Part shown: positions 20,457 through 29,073 of the stretch, in pieces
How the letters are laid out: every line of letters begins with the position of its first letter
Position numbering within the stretch: position 1 is the first letter of the stretch
Assembly (NCBI GenBank): GCA_021780225.1
Contig: JAJXZF010000029.1
Coordinates: 62,001 to 126,000, forward strand
Origin: Deltaproteobacteria bacterium
GTDB taxonomy: Bacteria > Desulfobacterota > Binatia > Binatales > Binataceae
Direction: 5' to 3'
Length of the DNA stretch: 64,000 nt
Translations under genes and position numbers: made by a program
The notes under the pieces: model-generated
Databases searched by the model: none
The model's input: the letters and a program-made list of their open reading frames with translations, nothing else
What the model was told of the DNA's origin: nothing

Positions 20457-20684
20457 ATGGACCGGCATCATCTGGCGACGATGGCCAATGAAATAGGCGA
20501 ATTTTTCGCGTCGGCGACCACTCATGACGAGGCCGTCGCCGCGATCGCGCAGCATCTGAAGAGCTTTTGGGAGCCGCGGATGCGTCGCGAGATAATCGCC
20601 TATGCGGCGGCCGGCGGCGCTGAATTGACCCCGATCGCTCGCGAAGCCGTGCTGACGCTCGCCGCGCCCGCGGAGCACCGCTGA
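20457..20684 (+). CDS. fdsD: Formate dehydrogenase delta subunit FdsD
   Basis: A 75-residue protein starting MDRHHLATMANEIGEFF. It contains the FdsD features MANEIGEFF, the EAVAAIAQHLKSFWEPRMRR core and TPIAREAV near the end. FdsD is a small subunit of NAD-dependent formate dehydrogenases needed for activity in several bacteria. The frame reaches back to 20286, but the ATG at 20457 preceded by GAAGAG matches the family start. It is separated from fdsA by the DUF4239 gene, while it usually follows it. The GTG of the next gene begins 2 bases after its stop. Confidence 0.88.
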   Translation: MDRHHLATMANEIGEFFASATTHDEAVAAIAQHLKSFWEPRMRREIIAYAAAGGAELTPIAREAVLTLAAPAEHR

Positions 20685-20686
20685 CG

Positions 20687-21712
20687 GTGTTGCGCGGCGC
20701 GTTGTCGGGCTTCGGCGCGGTTGCCTCGCAGGCGCATCTGCCGGGATGGCGATTGCGGCCGGACGTGGTGCTTGCCGCAATCCACGAGCCTTCGCCCGAA
20801 CGGCGCCATCAAGCGCACAAGCTGCTTAAAAACGTCAGAATTTACGACGACCTCGACCTGATGCTCGAAGGCGAAGCGCCCGATTTCGTCGATATCGCGA
20901 GTCCGCCCGCATTTCATGGCGCCGCGGCGCGCAAAGCGTTGGCGGCTGGTGCGCACGTGCTGGTCGAGAAGCCCCTCTGTCTCGATCCGGCCGAGCTTGA
21001 CGATCTGGAAAAGGCGGCGGCCGCGAATCACCGCGTCCTGATGTGCGTGCATAACTGGAAGCACGCGCCGCCCTACCGGAAGGCCCATCAGTTGATCTCG
21101 TCGGGCCGGCTCGGCCGTATTTTCCATCTGGCGCTAACCCGATGGCGCTCCGGACCGGCCGGAGCTGGCGGAACCGCGATCAACGGCGAACGCTGGCGGA
21201 CCGATCTGAACTCCGGTGGCGGAATTCTCATCGATCATGGCTGGCACGCACTTTATCTAGCTCAATGGCTGATGGGCGGCGCGGCGCCAATGACGGTCTC
21301 GGCCTGGCTGGACCGGCCGGATGGCGCCGCGGTCGAAGATTTTGCCGATTTGCGATTGGAATATCCCGACCGCCGTCTCGCATCGGTTAACCTGTCGTGG
21401 CGCGCGATCGTCCGCCGCACCTCGGCGGCGCTATTCGGGGCTGACGGCGCCTTGGAGATTGACGGAGACCGGGTAGTCCTAACCGATCGGTCGGGTAAAA
21501 TTGAGGATCATAGCGGCGCCGATCAGCCGGACGATTCCTACCATGCGGCATGGTTCGCCGGGATGGCCGCTGAGTTCGTCGATGCGATCGCGCAAGGGGG
21601 CGGCGGTGCGATCGCGGCGAGCAATCTTGCCGAGGCGAAAGCCGCCGTATGCGCGATCGCAGCCGCGCGCCGCTCCGCGGCGGCGGAAGGCGCCCCGACT
21701 CGCCTGTTTTAG
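20687..21712 (+). CDS. Gfo/Idh/MocA-family oxidoreductase
   Basis: A 341-residue NAD(P)-dependent oxidoreductase. The N-terminal Rossmann part has the shortened GFGAVASQAHLPGW motif. VDIASPPAFHG and the hallmark VLVEKPLCLD follow, and a C-terminal domain contains DHGWHALYLAQWLMG. Members usually act on sugars, polyols or related alcohols. It starts at GTG 20687, two bases after fdsD, so it is probably cotranscribed with it, although a role in formate metabolism is not obvious. Confidence 0.85.
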   Translation: MLRGALSGFGAVASQAHLPGWRLRPDVVLAAIHEPSPERRHQAHKLLKNVRIYDDLDLMLEGEAPDFVDIASPPAFHGAAARKALAAGAHVLVEKPLCLDPAELDDLEKAAAANHRVLMCVHNWKHAPPYRKAHQLISSGRLGRIFHLALTRWRSGPAGAGGTAINGERWRTDLNSGGGILIDHGWHALYLAQWLMGGAAPMTVSAWLDRPDGAAVEDFADLRLEYPDRRLASVNLSWRAIVRRTSAALFGADGALEIDGDRVVLTDRSGKIEDHSGADQPDDSYHAAWFAGMAAEFVDAIAQGGGGAIAASNLAEAKAAVCAIAAARRSAAAEGAPTRLF

Positions 21713-21768
21713 TTCCGCCGCAGCGATCGTTAGCGGCCAATCAACCAGAGTGCGCCTGACCGCTCGGA

Positions 21769-21784
21769 CTGGCTGGTCAGCCAG
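21769..21784. promoter_or_regulatory. Palindrome upstream of TetR gene, candidate operator
   Basis: CTGGCTG (21769-21775), two bases, then CAGCCAG (21778-21784) form perfect 7-base arms. A wider TGACC...GGTCA pair encloses part of it. It is placed just before the -35-like element at 21790 and upstream of the TetR gene. Autoregulation by that TetR protein is inference. Confidence 0.45.
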
Positions 21785-21789
21785 CCCTA

Positions 21790-21817
21790 TTGACTTTCAT
21801 CCGATGGGAGTTACGAT
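21790..21817 (+). promoter_or_regulatory. Candidate sigma70-type promoter of the hopanoid locus
   Basis: TTGACT (21790-21795), a 16-base spacer and TACGAT (21812-21817) give a good -35/-10 pair. It would drive the TetR gene and perhaps hpnH and the genes beyond. The spacer is one base shorter than ideal. No transcript data support it. Confidence 0.4.
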
Positions 21818-21992
21818 GGTTCATTGACCGGATGGTTAGGGATTTATCATCGCGTTCTTGGGAGTTATTTGACGCCGTCGCTCAATTCGGTTGGTTCGGT
21901 CAAAACTTCGGGGACGGCTTAAAAACCTCGGATACGATGGCGATTCCTCCCTGGCGCGGAGGTTCGGCGAAGCGGTGGCGGCTGCAAACAAG

Positions 21993-22643
21993 ATGAACTC
22001 GGCGGAACAGGGCGCCGGCTCGTCGGAGTTGCGCGCGCCGGAATCCCGCGACGAAATTCTGAAAGCCGCGATCAAACTTTTCGCCAATCGAGGTTTCCAC
22101 GAGACCTCGATGGCCGAAGTCGCGCGCGCCGCCAACGTCAGCAAAGCGCTGATCTTCTGGCACTTCAAAACCAAGGAAGATCTGTTCATGGCGGTGCTGA
22201 ACCGCCTGCTCGAGCCGTATGTAATAGACTTCGCGGAGGAAGCGGGCGCGCTTGATGAAATCGCGCAGATCATGCAGTTGGTTGAGCTCTACCTGATGTT
22301 CGTGCGGGACAACGCGAGCTCGATACGTTTTTTCGTGGCGCAGTTGATGCGCGGAGAACTGGCGTCGGACGCGCTGACCGGTCCGGTGATGCGGCTTTAC
22401 GACGGCTACCGCGGCCTGTTGGTGGATTTGATCGGGCGCGCTCAGGCCAAAGCCCTGTGCCTCAAGGATTTTCCGGCCGCGGCGGTGGCGCGGATGCTGC
22501 TGTCGATGCTGAATGGAACTTTGATTGAGATGTTGTTCGCCGAGACCGACCACGCCGATGTCGCGAGCGCGATCGCGATGATCCGGCAGTGGCTGTTCGG
22601 CGGCCGCGCGGGCGTCGCGAAAGACGCGCCGCCCGGGCTTTAA
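21993..22643 (+). CDS. TetR-family transcriptional regulator
   Basis: A 216-residue repressor-type protein. The N-terminal TetR helix-turn-helix is clear: RDEILKAAIKLFANRGFHETSMAEVARAANVSKALIFWHFKTKEDLF. The C-terminal ligand domain is helical with no recognised subfamily features. ATG 21993 is chosen; an upstream TTG at 21891 would add 34 residues. It lies 37 bases before hpnH on the same strand and behind a palindrome and promoter, so it probably controls the hopanoid operon. The ligand is unknown. Confidence 0.9.
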   Translation: MNSAEQGAGSSELRAPESRDEILKAAIKLFANRGFHETSMAEVARAANVSKALIFWHFKTKEDLFMAVLNRLLEPYVIDFAEEAGALDEIAQIMQLVELYLMFVRDNASSIRFFVAQLMRGELASDALTGPVMRLYDGYRGLLVDLIGRAQAKALCLKDFPAAAVARMLLSMLNGTLIEMLFAETDHADVASAIAMIRQWLFGGRAGVAKDAPPGL

Positions 22644-22680
22644 CCGATTTTTTGCGAGGATTGCGAGGAGCTTCGAACCG

Positions 22681-23685
22681 ATGCGCGTTCCGCTCAAACA
22701 GATGATCGATCTTGGCCGCCACATGCGCCGCAAAAAGCGGGCTGGCGATAAGTATTTTCCGCTGGTTTTGATGCTCGAGCCGCTGCATGCGTGTAATCTC
22801 GCCTGTATCGGATGCGGCAGGATTGTCGAATATAAAGACACCATCCGCGACCAGCTGCCGCTTGAGGAAGCGCTGGGCTCGGCTCAGGAAGCGGACGCGC
22901 CGATCGTTTCGATTTGCGGCGGCGAACCGCTGATGTACAAGCATATCGCGCCGCTCACCCAGCGGCTGATCGGCGAGCAGCGCCGCCACGTGATGATCTG
23001 CACCAACGCGATTCTGCTCGAACGATTCGTCAAGCAGGTCGCGCCCAGCCCTTATCTCAGCTTCAATCTGCATATCGACGGCATGCGCGAGACCAACGAC
23101 CGCGTGCTCGCGCGCAAGGGTCATTTCGATATCGTCGTCAAAATGATCAAGCTGCTCAAGGAGCGCGGCTACCGGGTGCAGACCAACTCGACGATCTACC
23201 GCGAAACCAGCGCCGAGGAGATCGAGGAGCTGATCCGTTTCCTCGGCGGGCTTGGGGTGGACGGCATGCTGGTCACGCCCGGTTATCACTACCAGGTGCT
23301 GACCAACGATGATCTTTATATGAAATCCGACGAGATGCCGTACAAATTCGAGCGCGTACGCAAGCTCGCCGACGACTACAAATTGATCAATACGCCGCTT
23401 TACCTCGATTTCCTGGTCGGCGAACGGGATCTCCTGTGCAGTCCGTGGACCACGGTCACGCGCAACCCGCGCGGCTGGAAAGGCCCGTGCTATCTGATCA
23501 CGAACGGGCATTACGGGACTTTCAAGGAACTTCACGCCTCGACGGACTGGGAATATTACCGGACCAAACAGGATATTCGCTGCAAGGATTGCCGGCTGCA
23601 TTCGGGTTTTGAAGGAACGGTCGCGCTCGATTTCGGCAAGAACCTGAAGGATTCCTGGCGGGTAATGCGCCATTACCTGGCGTAA
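22681..23685 (+). CDS. hpnH: Hopanoid biosynthesis radical SAM protein HpnH
   Basis: A 334-residue radical SAM enzyme that joins adenosine to the hopene skeleton, giving adenosylhopane. The cluster motif is HACNLACIGCGR with C38, C42 and C45. Other HpnH segments are ICGGEPLMY, SFNLHIDGMRETND, VTPGYHYQVLTND and the late KGPCYLITNGHYGTF, and CKDCRLHSGFEGTV near the end. It acts at the membrane or cytosol face on diploptene. A GAGGAG ribosome binding site precedes ATG 22681. It is the first biosynthetic gene after the TetR gene. Confidence 0.96.
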   Translation: MRVPLKQMIDLGRHMRRKKRAGDKYFPLVLMLEPLHACNLACIGCGRIVEYKDTIRDQLPLEEALGSAQEADAPIVSICGGEPLMYKHIAPLTQRLIGEQRRHVMICTNAILLERFVKQVAPSPYLSFNLHIDGMRETNDRVLARKGHFDIVVKMIKLLKERGYRVQTNSTIYRETSAEEIEELIRFLGGLGVDGMLVTPGYHYQVLTNDDLYMKSDEMPYKFERVRKLADDYKLINTPLYLDFLVGERDLLCSPWTTVTRNPRGWKGPCYLITNGHYGTFKELHASTDWEYYRTKQDIRCKDCRLHSGFEGTVALDFGKNLKDSWRVMRHYLA

Positions 23686-23686
23686 G

Positions 23687-23706
23687 GCCGGCCGCGTGCG
23701 GCCGGC
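23687..23706. repeat. GC-rich palindrome after hpnH
   Basis: GCCGGCCGC and GCGGCCGGC flank two bases and start directly after the hpnH stop. It can fold into a hairpin but has no T tract, so it may be a pause site, a partial terminator or an mRNA-stability element rather than a full terminator, as the next genes continue in the same direction. Confidence 0.4.
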
Positions 23707-23855
23707 GATGATTTGAGCGGCGCGTCATTTCGTGAGCGCCGCCAGAATGAATCGATGATTTCGATTGAGCCCGCGCGCGGAATTTGGCGCGGACTGGCGT
23801 TGATGGCGGCGTATCCGGATTTCGAGGCGGAGTGGCGGAGGGCGGATCATTGAGC

Positions 23856-24791
23856 ATGGCGGAACCGAAGCCATACGGCGTCGCGGACGGTTCGCCGCGG
23901 ACGTTCGACCTGGACGGCTACCTGAAATCGCGCAACCCGATCATTGAACGCGCGCTGGCCGGAGTGGTCGCCGAGTCCGACGGCGCCGCGACGCGGCTGC
24001 TCGAAGCGATGCGCTACAGCCTGCTCGCGGGCGGCAAGCGCCTGCGTCCGATCTTGGCGCTCGCGGCGTGCGAGGCGGTTGGCGGCGCGCTCGACGCGGC
24101 GCTTCCATACGCCTGCGCGATGGAAATGATTCACACCTACTCGCTGATACACGACGACCTGCCGTGCATGGACGACGACGATCTGCGCCGCGGCCGGCCG
24201 ACGAATCATAAGGTTTACGGCGAGGCGATCGCGACGTTGGCGGGCGACGGCCTGTTGACCGACGCGTTCAAGGTGCTCGCGCGCGCCGGCGCCAACGCCG
24301 CGGCGCCGGCCGCAGCGCTTGAAGCGATCGCGGAACTGGCGGAAGCGGCGGGATCGGCCGGGATGGTCGGCGGCCAGGTAATCGATCTGCTGGGCGAAGG
24401 ACGCGAACTCGGCCTGGCGGAGCTCGAAACGATGCATCGGCGGAAAACCGGCGCGCTGTTCGTGGCCGCGGTGTGCGGCGGCGCGCGGCTTGGCGGCGCG
24501 AATGCGTCCCGGCTCGCGGCTTTGCGCGAGTACGCCCGGGCGCTCGGGCTTGCATTTCAGGTGATCGACGATTTGCTGGACGTCGAAGCATCGACCGAAG
24601 CGATGGGCAAGCGCACCAACAAAGACGGCGCGCGCGGCAAATCGACCTATCCGGCGCTGATGGGCGTCGCGCGGGCGCGCGAGCTGGCGAACCAACTGAT
24701 CGCGCAGGCGGCCGATGCGCTGCGGGAATTCGACGGCCGCGCGGACCCGCTGCGGGCGCTGGCGGCCTACGCGGTGGAGCGCAAGCTATGA
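23856..24791 (+). CDS. ispA: Polyprenyl synthetase, farnesyl diphosphate synthase type
   Basis: A 311-residue IspA-like prenyltransferase producing farnesyl diphosphate from DMAPP and IPP. The first aspartate-rich motif is DDLPCMDDDDLRRGRP and the second is QVIDDLLD. GGKRLRP and the YSLIHDD region fit FPP synthases. ATG 23856 begins MAEPKPYG; the longer frame to 23784 lacks family similarity. FPP is the substrate for HpnD further along the cluster. Its stop overlaps the next ATG in ATGA. Chain length is inferred from family and context. Confidence 0.9.
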   Translation: MAEPKPYGVADGSPRTFDLDGYLKSRNPIIERALAGVVAESDGAATRLLEAMRYSLLAGGKRLRPILALAACEAVGGALDAALPYACAMEMIHTYSLIHDDLPCMDDDDLRRGRPTNHKVYGEAIATLAGDGLLTDAFKVLARAGANAAAPAAALEAIAELAEAAGSAGMVGGQVIDLLGEGRELGLAELETMHRRKTGALFVAAVCGGARLGGANASRLAALREYARALGLAFQVIDDLLDVEASTEAMGKRTNKDGARGKSTYPALMGVARARELANQLIAQAADALREFDGRADPLRALAAYAVERKL

Positions 24792-25852
24792 ACGAGGCGG
24801 CGCATCTCTATCCCGACCGTATGCACGCGCGGCAGGCGATGCTGCTGGAGCCGGGCCGGCTGGAGCTGCGGGAGTTTGAGCCGCCCACGCCCGGTCCGGG
24901 CGAGTTGCTGCTCAAAATCGAGTGCGCGTTGAGTTGCGGCACCGATTTGAAGACCTGGCGCCGGGGCCATCCGGTGTGGAAACTGCCCGCGCCGTTCGGC
25001 CATGAGTTCGCCGGCGTGGTCGCCGCCGCGGGACTGGGAGTCGATCGGTTCAAAGCGGGCGACGCGGTTATGGCGGCGCCGACGGCGCCGTGCGGCCACT
25101 GCTTCTATTGCGTGCGCGGGCAGGAGAATTTGTGCGCGCAGGCGATGGATCGCATGGTGATGGGCGCGTATGCGGACTACCTGCTGTTGCCGGCGCATAT
25201 CGTGGCCCGCAACGCCTTTCACAAGCCGGCGGATTTGCCGTTCGAAGAGGCGGCGTTGCTGGAGCCGCTGTCTTGCGTGGTTCACGCGCAGGAAATGGCC
25301 CGGCCGGAGCCGGCCGAAAGCGTGCTGATAATCGGCGCCGGCGCCTTTGGAATCATGCACGCGATGGCGCTGAGGGCGGCCGGGGTGCGCCAGATCGCGA
25401 TCGCCGGACGCGGCCGCAAGCGGCTGCAATGGGCCGGCGAGTTGGGCGCGGACCGCGTGATCGATGTGGCGCGCGAGGACGCCGCGCGCGCGATCGGCGC
25501 GCTCAACGGCGGCTATGGCCCGGACCTCGCGATCGAATGCACCGGCCAGGTCACGGGATGGGAGGACGCGTTCCGGCGCGTGCGCCGCGGCGGCCGTGTG
25601 GTGTTTTTCGGCGGATGCGCGGCCGGAACGGCGCTCAGCGTGGATACCCGCCGGATGCACTATGACAATCTGACGCTGCTGGCGCCTTTTCATTTTCGGC
25701 CGCGCGACGTCAAGGCCGCATTCGCGATGTTGAGCGCGCGGCGGCTCGGCGCGGGCCGCTTGATCAATGCGCGCCGGCGGCTCGACCAATTGACGGAAGT
25801 ATTCGCGATGCTCGAGCGGAGCGCCGCGCTCAAATGCGCGGTGATTCCCTGA
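24788..25852 (+). CDS. Zinc-dependent MDR alcohol dehydrogenase-like protein
   Basis: A 354-residue medium-chain dehydrogenase/reductase. The catalytic zinc ligands are in SCGTD and FGHEFAG, and the structural zinc has four cysteines in CGHCFYCVRGQENLC. The Rossmann motif is IIGAGAFGIMHAM. The best match is sorbitol- or threonine-dehydrogenase-like enzymes, and the substrate is unknown. It is coupled to ispA by a 4-base overlap and is followed by shc, so it belongs to the hopanoid operon. This role has not been assigned in known hopanoid pathways as far as I know. Confidence 0.85.
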   Translation: MNEAAHLYPDRMHARQAMLLEPGRLELREFEPPTPGPGELLLKIECALSCGTDLKTWRRGHPVWKLPAPFGHEFAGVVAAAGLGVDRFKAGDAVMAAPTAPCGHCFYCVRGQENLCAQAMDRMVMGAYADYLLLPAHIVARNAFHKPADLPFEEAALLEPLSCVVHAQEMARPEPAESVLIIGAGAFGIMHAMALRAAGVRQIAIAGRGRKRLQWAGELGADRVIDVAREDAARAIGALNGGYGPDLAIECTGQVTGWEDAFRRVRRGGRVVFFGGCAAGTALSVDTRRMHYDNLTLLAPFHFRPRDVKAAFAMLSARRLGAGRLINARRRLDQLTEVFAMLERSAALKCAVIP

Positions 25853-25913
25853 GCGCGCGAGGCAGGAGGGCGCGCCGCCGTTTCATCGGGCGGGAGCGCT
25901 GAAGCATCGGAGT

Positions 25914-27878
25914 ATGGATCAGGTTTCGCAAATATCTAACGGACACGGCGCGGCGGCGCCGGCGCGCGACGAATTCTCGGCGCGTCTCGACTTCACGATC
26001 GCGCAGGCGCGCGATGCTTTGATTCGCCAGCAGCGGCCGGAAGGATACTGGCAGGCGGCGCTCGAAGCGAACGCCGAAATGAACGCGGAGTATCTCATTT
26101 TCAACCGCTTCATGGAGGTCGAGCGCGATCCCGAACTGGAGACGAAACTCAAGCGGCTGTTGCTCGACACGCAGCAGGCGGACGGCGGATGGTCGTTGTT
26201 TCCGGGCGCCGAGAGCCATCTTTCGACCACGATCGAAACCTATTTCGCGCTGAAACTGACCGGGATGCGTCCGAACGACGAGGCGCTGATCCAGGCGCGG
26301 CGCTTCGTGCTCTCGCAAGGCGGAATCGCGAACGCCGGCACGCTGGCGCGCTTTTATCTTGCCGCGATGAACCAGGCGCCGTGGAGCGCGACGCCGGCGC
26401 TGCCGATCGAAATCGCGCTGCTGCCGAGCTGGTTTCCCGTCAACATGTACGAGCTTTCGTCGTGGGCGCGCGGAACGCTGTTCGCGCTGATGACGCTGCA
26501 GGCGGCGCGGCCGGTGCGCGTCGTCGATTGGCGGGAAGGCGTGCTGGAACTCTATATCCAGCCGCCGCACTTCACGAAATTCAAGATGCCGCGCAGCCGG
26601 CGCCTGTTCTCGTTGCGCAATGCGCTGCTGGCGGCCGACAAAGCGCTGCGCGGCTACGAGCGGGTCCATCCGCGCCGGCTGCGCGCGCGCGCGCTTCGCC
26701 ACGCCGAAAACTGGCTGCTTGAACATCAGGACGCCAACGGCTCGTGGGGCGGAATTCAGCCGTGCTATCTGCTGACGCCGATGGCGCTCAAGGGGTTGGG
26801 CTATCGCAACGACCATCCGGTGATCGTCAAGGCGCTGGAGGCGGCGCGCGAATTGATCTGGGACATGGGCGATCGGATTCTCTACCAGCCCTGCGTGTCG
26901 CCGAATTGGGACACCGCGCTGGCGGCGAAAGCGCTGCTCGACTCCGGCACGCCCGGCGATCATGATGCGCTTCGGAATGCGGCGCGCTGGCTGATCGACC
27001 ATCAGATTTTCAAGCGGGGCGACTGGTCGGTGAAGCGGCCCGATCTGGAGCCGGGCGGATGGGCGTTCGAGTTTTACAATGACTGGTTTCCGGATGTTGA
27101 CGATTCGGCGGTTATTCTGATGGTGCTGGCCGAGGCGGCGCACGATGACGCGGCCGTGCGCGAGCGCGCGATCCGGCGCGGCGCGAACTGGGTGATGGGA
27201 ATGCAATGGCGCGACGGCGGATTCGCCGCGTTCGACGCCGACAACGATTCCCGGTGGCTCAATCATGCGCCGTTCGCCGATGTCGAAGCCTCGACCGATC
27301 CGGCCTGCGCGGACCTGACCGGCCGCGTGCTCGAAATGATGGCCGCGGTCGGCTATCGCGCGGACCATCCGGTCGCCCAGCGCGCGATCGCGTGGCTGAA
27401 GCGCGATCAGAAAGCCGACGGATCGTGGTGGGGCCGATGGGGCGTCAGCTATATTTACGGAACTTTCTCGGCGCTCTCGGGCCTGCGCGCGATTGGCGTC
27501 GATATGAGCGAACCGTGGATCAAACGCGCGGCCGTGTGGCTGAAATCGGTGCAGAACGCGGACGGCGGATGGGGCGAGACCTGCAAGGCCGATCGCGATC
27601 CGTCATGCAAAGGCAAGGGCGCGAGCACTCCGTCGCAAACCGCATGGGGCATGATCGGCCTGCTCGCGGCCGAGGACGCGCTGAGCGACAATCTGATGCG
27701 GGCGGCGTTGTGGCTGTTCGCGGAACAGAACGGCGAGGGCAGGTGGGAGGATCTAGAGTTCACCGGCACGGGATTCCCCAACCATTTTTATCTGCGCTAT
27801 CACATGTATGCGCACTATTTTCCGCTGATGGCGCTGGGGCGTCTCAGGCGGCGGCTGGCGGACGGCGCCGCGCGCTGA
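25914..27878 (+). CDS. shc: Squalene-hopene cyclase
   Basis: A 654-residue cyclase converting squalene to hopene and hopanol, peripheral to the membrane. The catalytic DxDD motif is D394-V-D396-D397 (DVDDSAVI), and several QW repeats are visible (QQADGGWSLF, NADGGWGE, QKADGSWWGRWG). It has no signal peptide, as normal. The length is usual for bacterial enzymes. ATG 25914 lies 61 bases after the MDR gene. A canonical HpnF. Confidence 0.96.
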   Translation: MDQVSQISNGHGAAAPARDEFSARLDFTIAQARDALIRQQRPEGYWQAALEANAEMNAEYLIFNRFMEVERDPELETKLKRLLLDTQQADGGWSLFPGAESHLSTTIETYFALKLTGMRPNDEALIQARRFVLSQGGIANAGTLARFYLAAMNQAPWSATPALPIEIALLPSWFPVNMYELSSWARGTLFALMTLQAARPVRVVDWREGVLELYIQPPHFTKFKMPRSRRLFSLRNALLAADKALRGYERVHPRRLRARALRHAENWLLEHQDANGSWGGIQPCYLLTPMALKGLGYRNDHPVIVKALEAARELIWDMGDRILYQPCVSPNWDTALAAKALLDSGTPGDHDALRNAARWLIDHQIFKRGDWSVKRPDLEPGGWAFEFYNDWFPDVDDSAVILMVLAEAAHDDAAVRERAIRRGANWVMGMQWRDGGFAAFDADNDSRWLNHAPFADVEASTDPACADLTGRVLEMMAAVGYRADHPVAQRAIAWLKRDQKADGSWWGRWGVSYIYGTFSALSGLRAIGVDMSEPWIKRAAVWLKSVQNADGGWGETCKADRDPSCKGKGASTPSQTAWGMIGLLAAEDALSDNLMRAALWLFAEQNGEGRWEDLEFTGTGFPNHFYLRYHMYAHYFPLMALGRLRRRLADGAAR

Positions 27879-27894
27879 GGCCACGGCTGACGCG

Positions 27895-29073
27895 ATGAAG
27901 GAAATCGCCATACTGGGATCGACCGGGTCGGTCGGCGTGACGACGCTCGACGTGGTCGGCCGGTTTCGCGATCGCTTCCGCGTCGCCGCGATGGCGGCCG
28001 GACGCAACGCCGCGTTGCTCGCGGAACAGGTGCGGCGCTTCGAGCCGGAGCTGGTTTCGGTCGCCACGCCGAAGCTTGCGGAAGAGTTGGCGGAACGCAT
28101 CGCGCCGCTCAAGCCGCGCATCGTTCACGGCGCCGAGGGCGCGATCGCCGTCGCCACCTGTCCGCGGGCGCAACTGGTGATGTCGGCGATGGTGGGCGCG
28201 ATCGGGCTGGGCCCGACGCTCGCGGCGATTCGCGCGGGCAAGGATATCGCGTTCGCCAACAAGGAAGTGATGGTCGTCGCCGGCGAAATAGTGACGCGCG
28301 CGGCGCGCGAGCACGGCGTGCGGTTGCTGCCCGTCGACAGCGAGCATAACGCGGTCTTTCAGTGCCTCGAGGGCCGGCCGCGAGAAACCGTCAAGCGGAT
28401 CATCCTGACCGCCTCGGGCGGACCGTTCCGCGCCTGGGCGATCGATCGTTTCGGTTCGATTACGATCGCCGACGCGCTCAACCATCCGACGTGGAAGATG
28501 GGCGCGAAGATCACGATCGATTCGGCGACCCTGATGAACAAGGGTCTCGAGGTTATCGAAGCGCGCTGGCTGTTCGACCTTCCGCCGGAGCGAATCGATG
28601 TGGTGATTCATCCGCAGAGCGTGATTCATTCGATGGTCGAACTGGTCGACGGATCTGTGCTGGCGGAGATGGCGGTGCCGGACATGGCGATTCCCGTGGC
28701 GTTCGCGCTCGCCTATCCCGATCGCCTGCCGCTGGAGCATCTCGATCGGCTGGAGTTCGCGCGCTGCGCGAATCTGACCTTCGAAGCGCCAGATGCGGCG
28801 AAATTTCCCTGCCTCGGCCTGGCGTACGAGGCGCTGCGGGCCGGCGGCACAATGCCGGCGTGCCTCAACGCCGCGAACGAAGAACTGGTGGCCGCGTTTC
28901 TCGCCGCGCGCGTGGGTTTCGCCGAAATCCCGCGGCATCTCGAAACGGTGATGGGGCGGCATCGCAACGGCCCCGCGCGAACGCTTGAGGATGCGCTTGA
29001 AGTCGATGGCTGGGCGCGGGCGATGGCGCGCGAATTAATTGGCGGCGACAGCGCCTGCGCGGCGCGGGCGTGA
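27895..29073 (+). CDS. dxr: 1-deoxy-D-xylulose 5-phosphate reductoisomerase
   Basis: A 392-residue cytosolic NADPH enzyme of the MEP pathway that makes 2-C-methyl-D-erythritol 4-phosphate. Family motifs include the ILGSTGSVG nucleotide loop, ANKEVMVVAG, the metal-binding PVDSEHNAVFQ, TASGGPFR and MGAKITIDSATLMNKGLEVIEA. Placement within a hopanoid operon suggests a boosted isoprenoid supply. It shares the TGATG junction with hpnC, giving a one-base overlap. Confidence 0.95.
   Translation: MKEIAILGSTGSVGVTTLDVVGRFRDRFRVAAMAAGRNAALLAEQVRRFEPELVSVATPKLAEELAERIAPLKPRIVHGAEGAIAVATCPRAQLVMSAMVGAIGLGPTLAAIRAGKDIAFANKEVMVVAGEIVTRAAREHGVRLLPVDSEHNAVFQCLEGRPRETVKRIILTASGGPFRAWAIDRFGSITIADALNHPTWKMGAKITIDSATLMNKGLEVIEARWLFDLPPERIDVVIHPQSVIHSMVELVDGSVLAEMAVPDMAIPVAFALAYPDRLPLEHLDRLEFARCANLTFEAPDAAKFPCLGLAYEALRAGGTMPACLNAANEELVAAFLAARVGFAEIPRHLETVMGRHRNGPARTLEDALEVDGWARAMARELIGGDSACAARA

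Noticed and set aside
23755-23853. 32-codon frame between hpnH and ispA
   Set aside because: Too short, no ribosome binding site and no recognisable feature.
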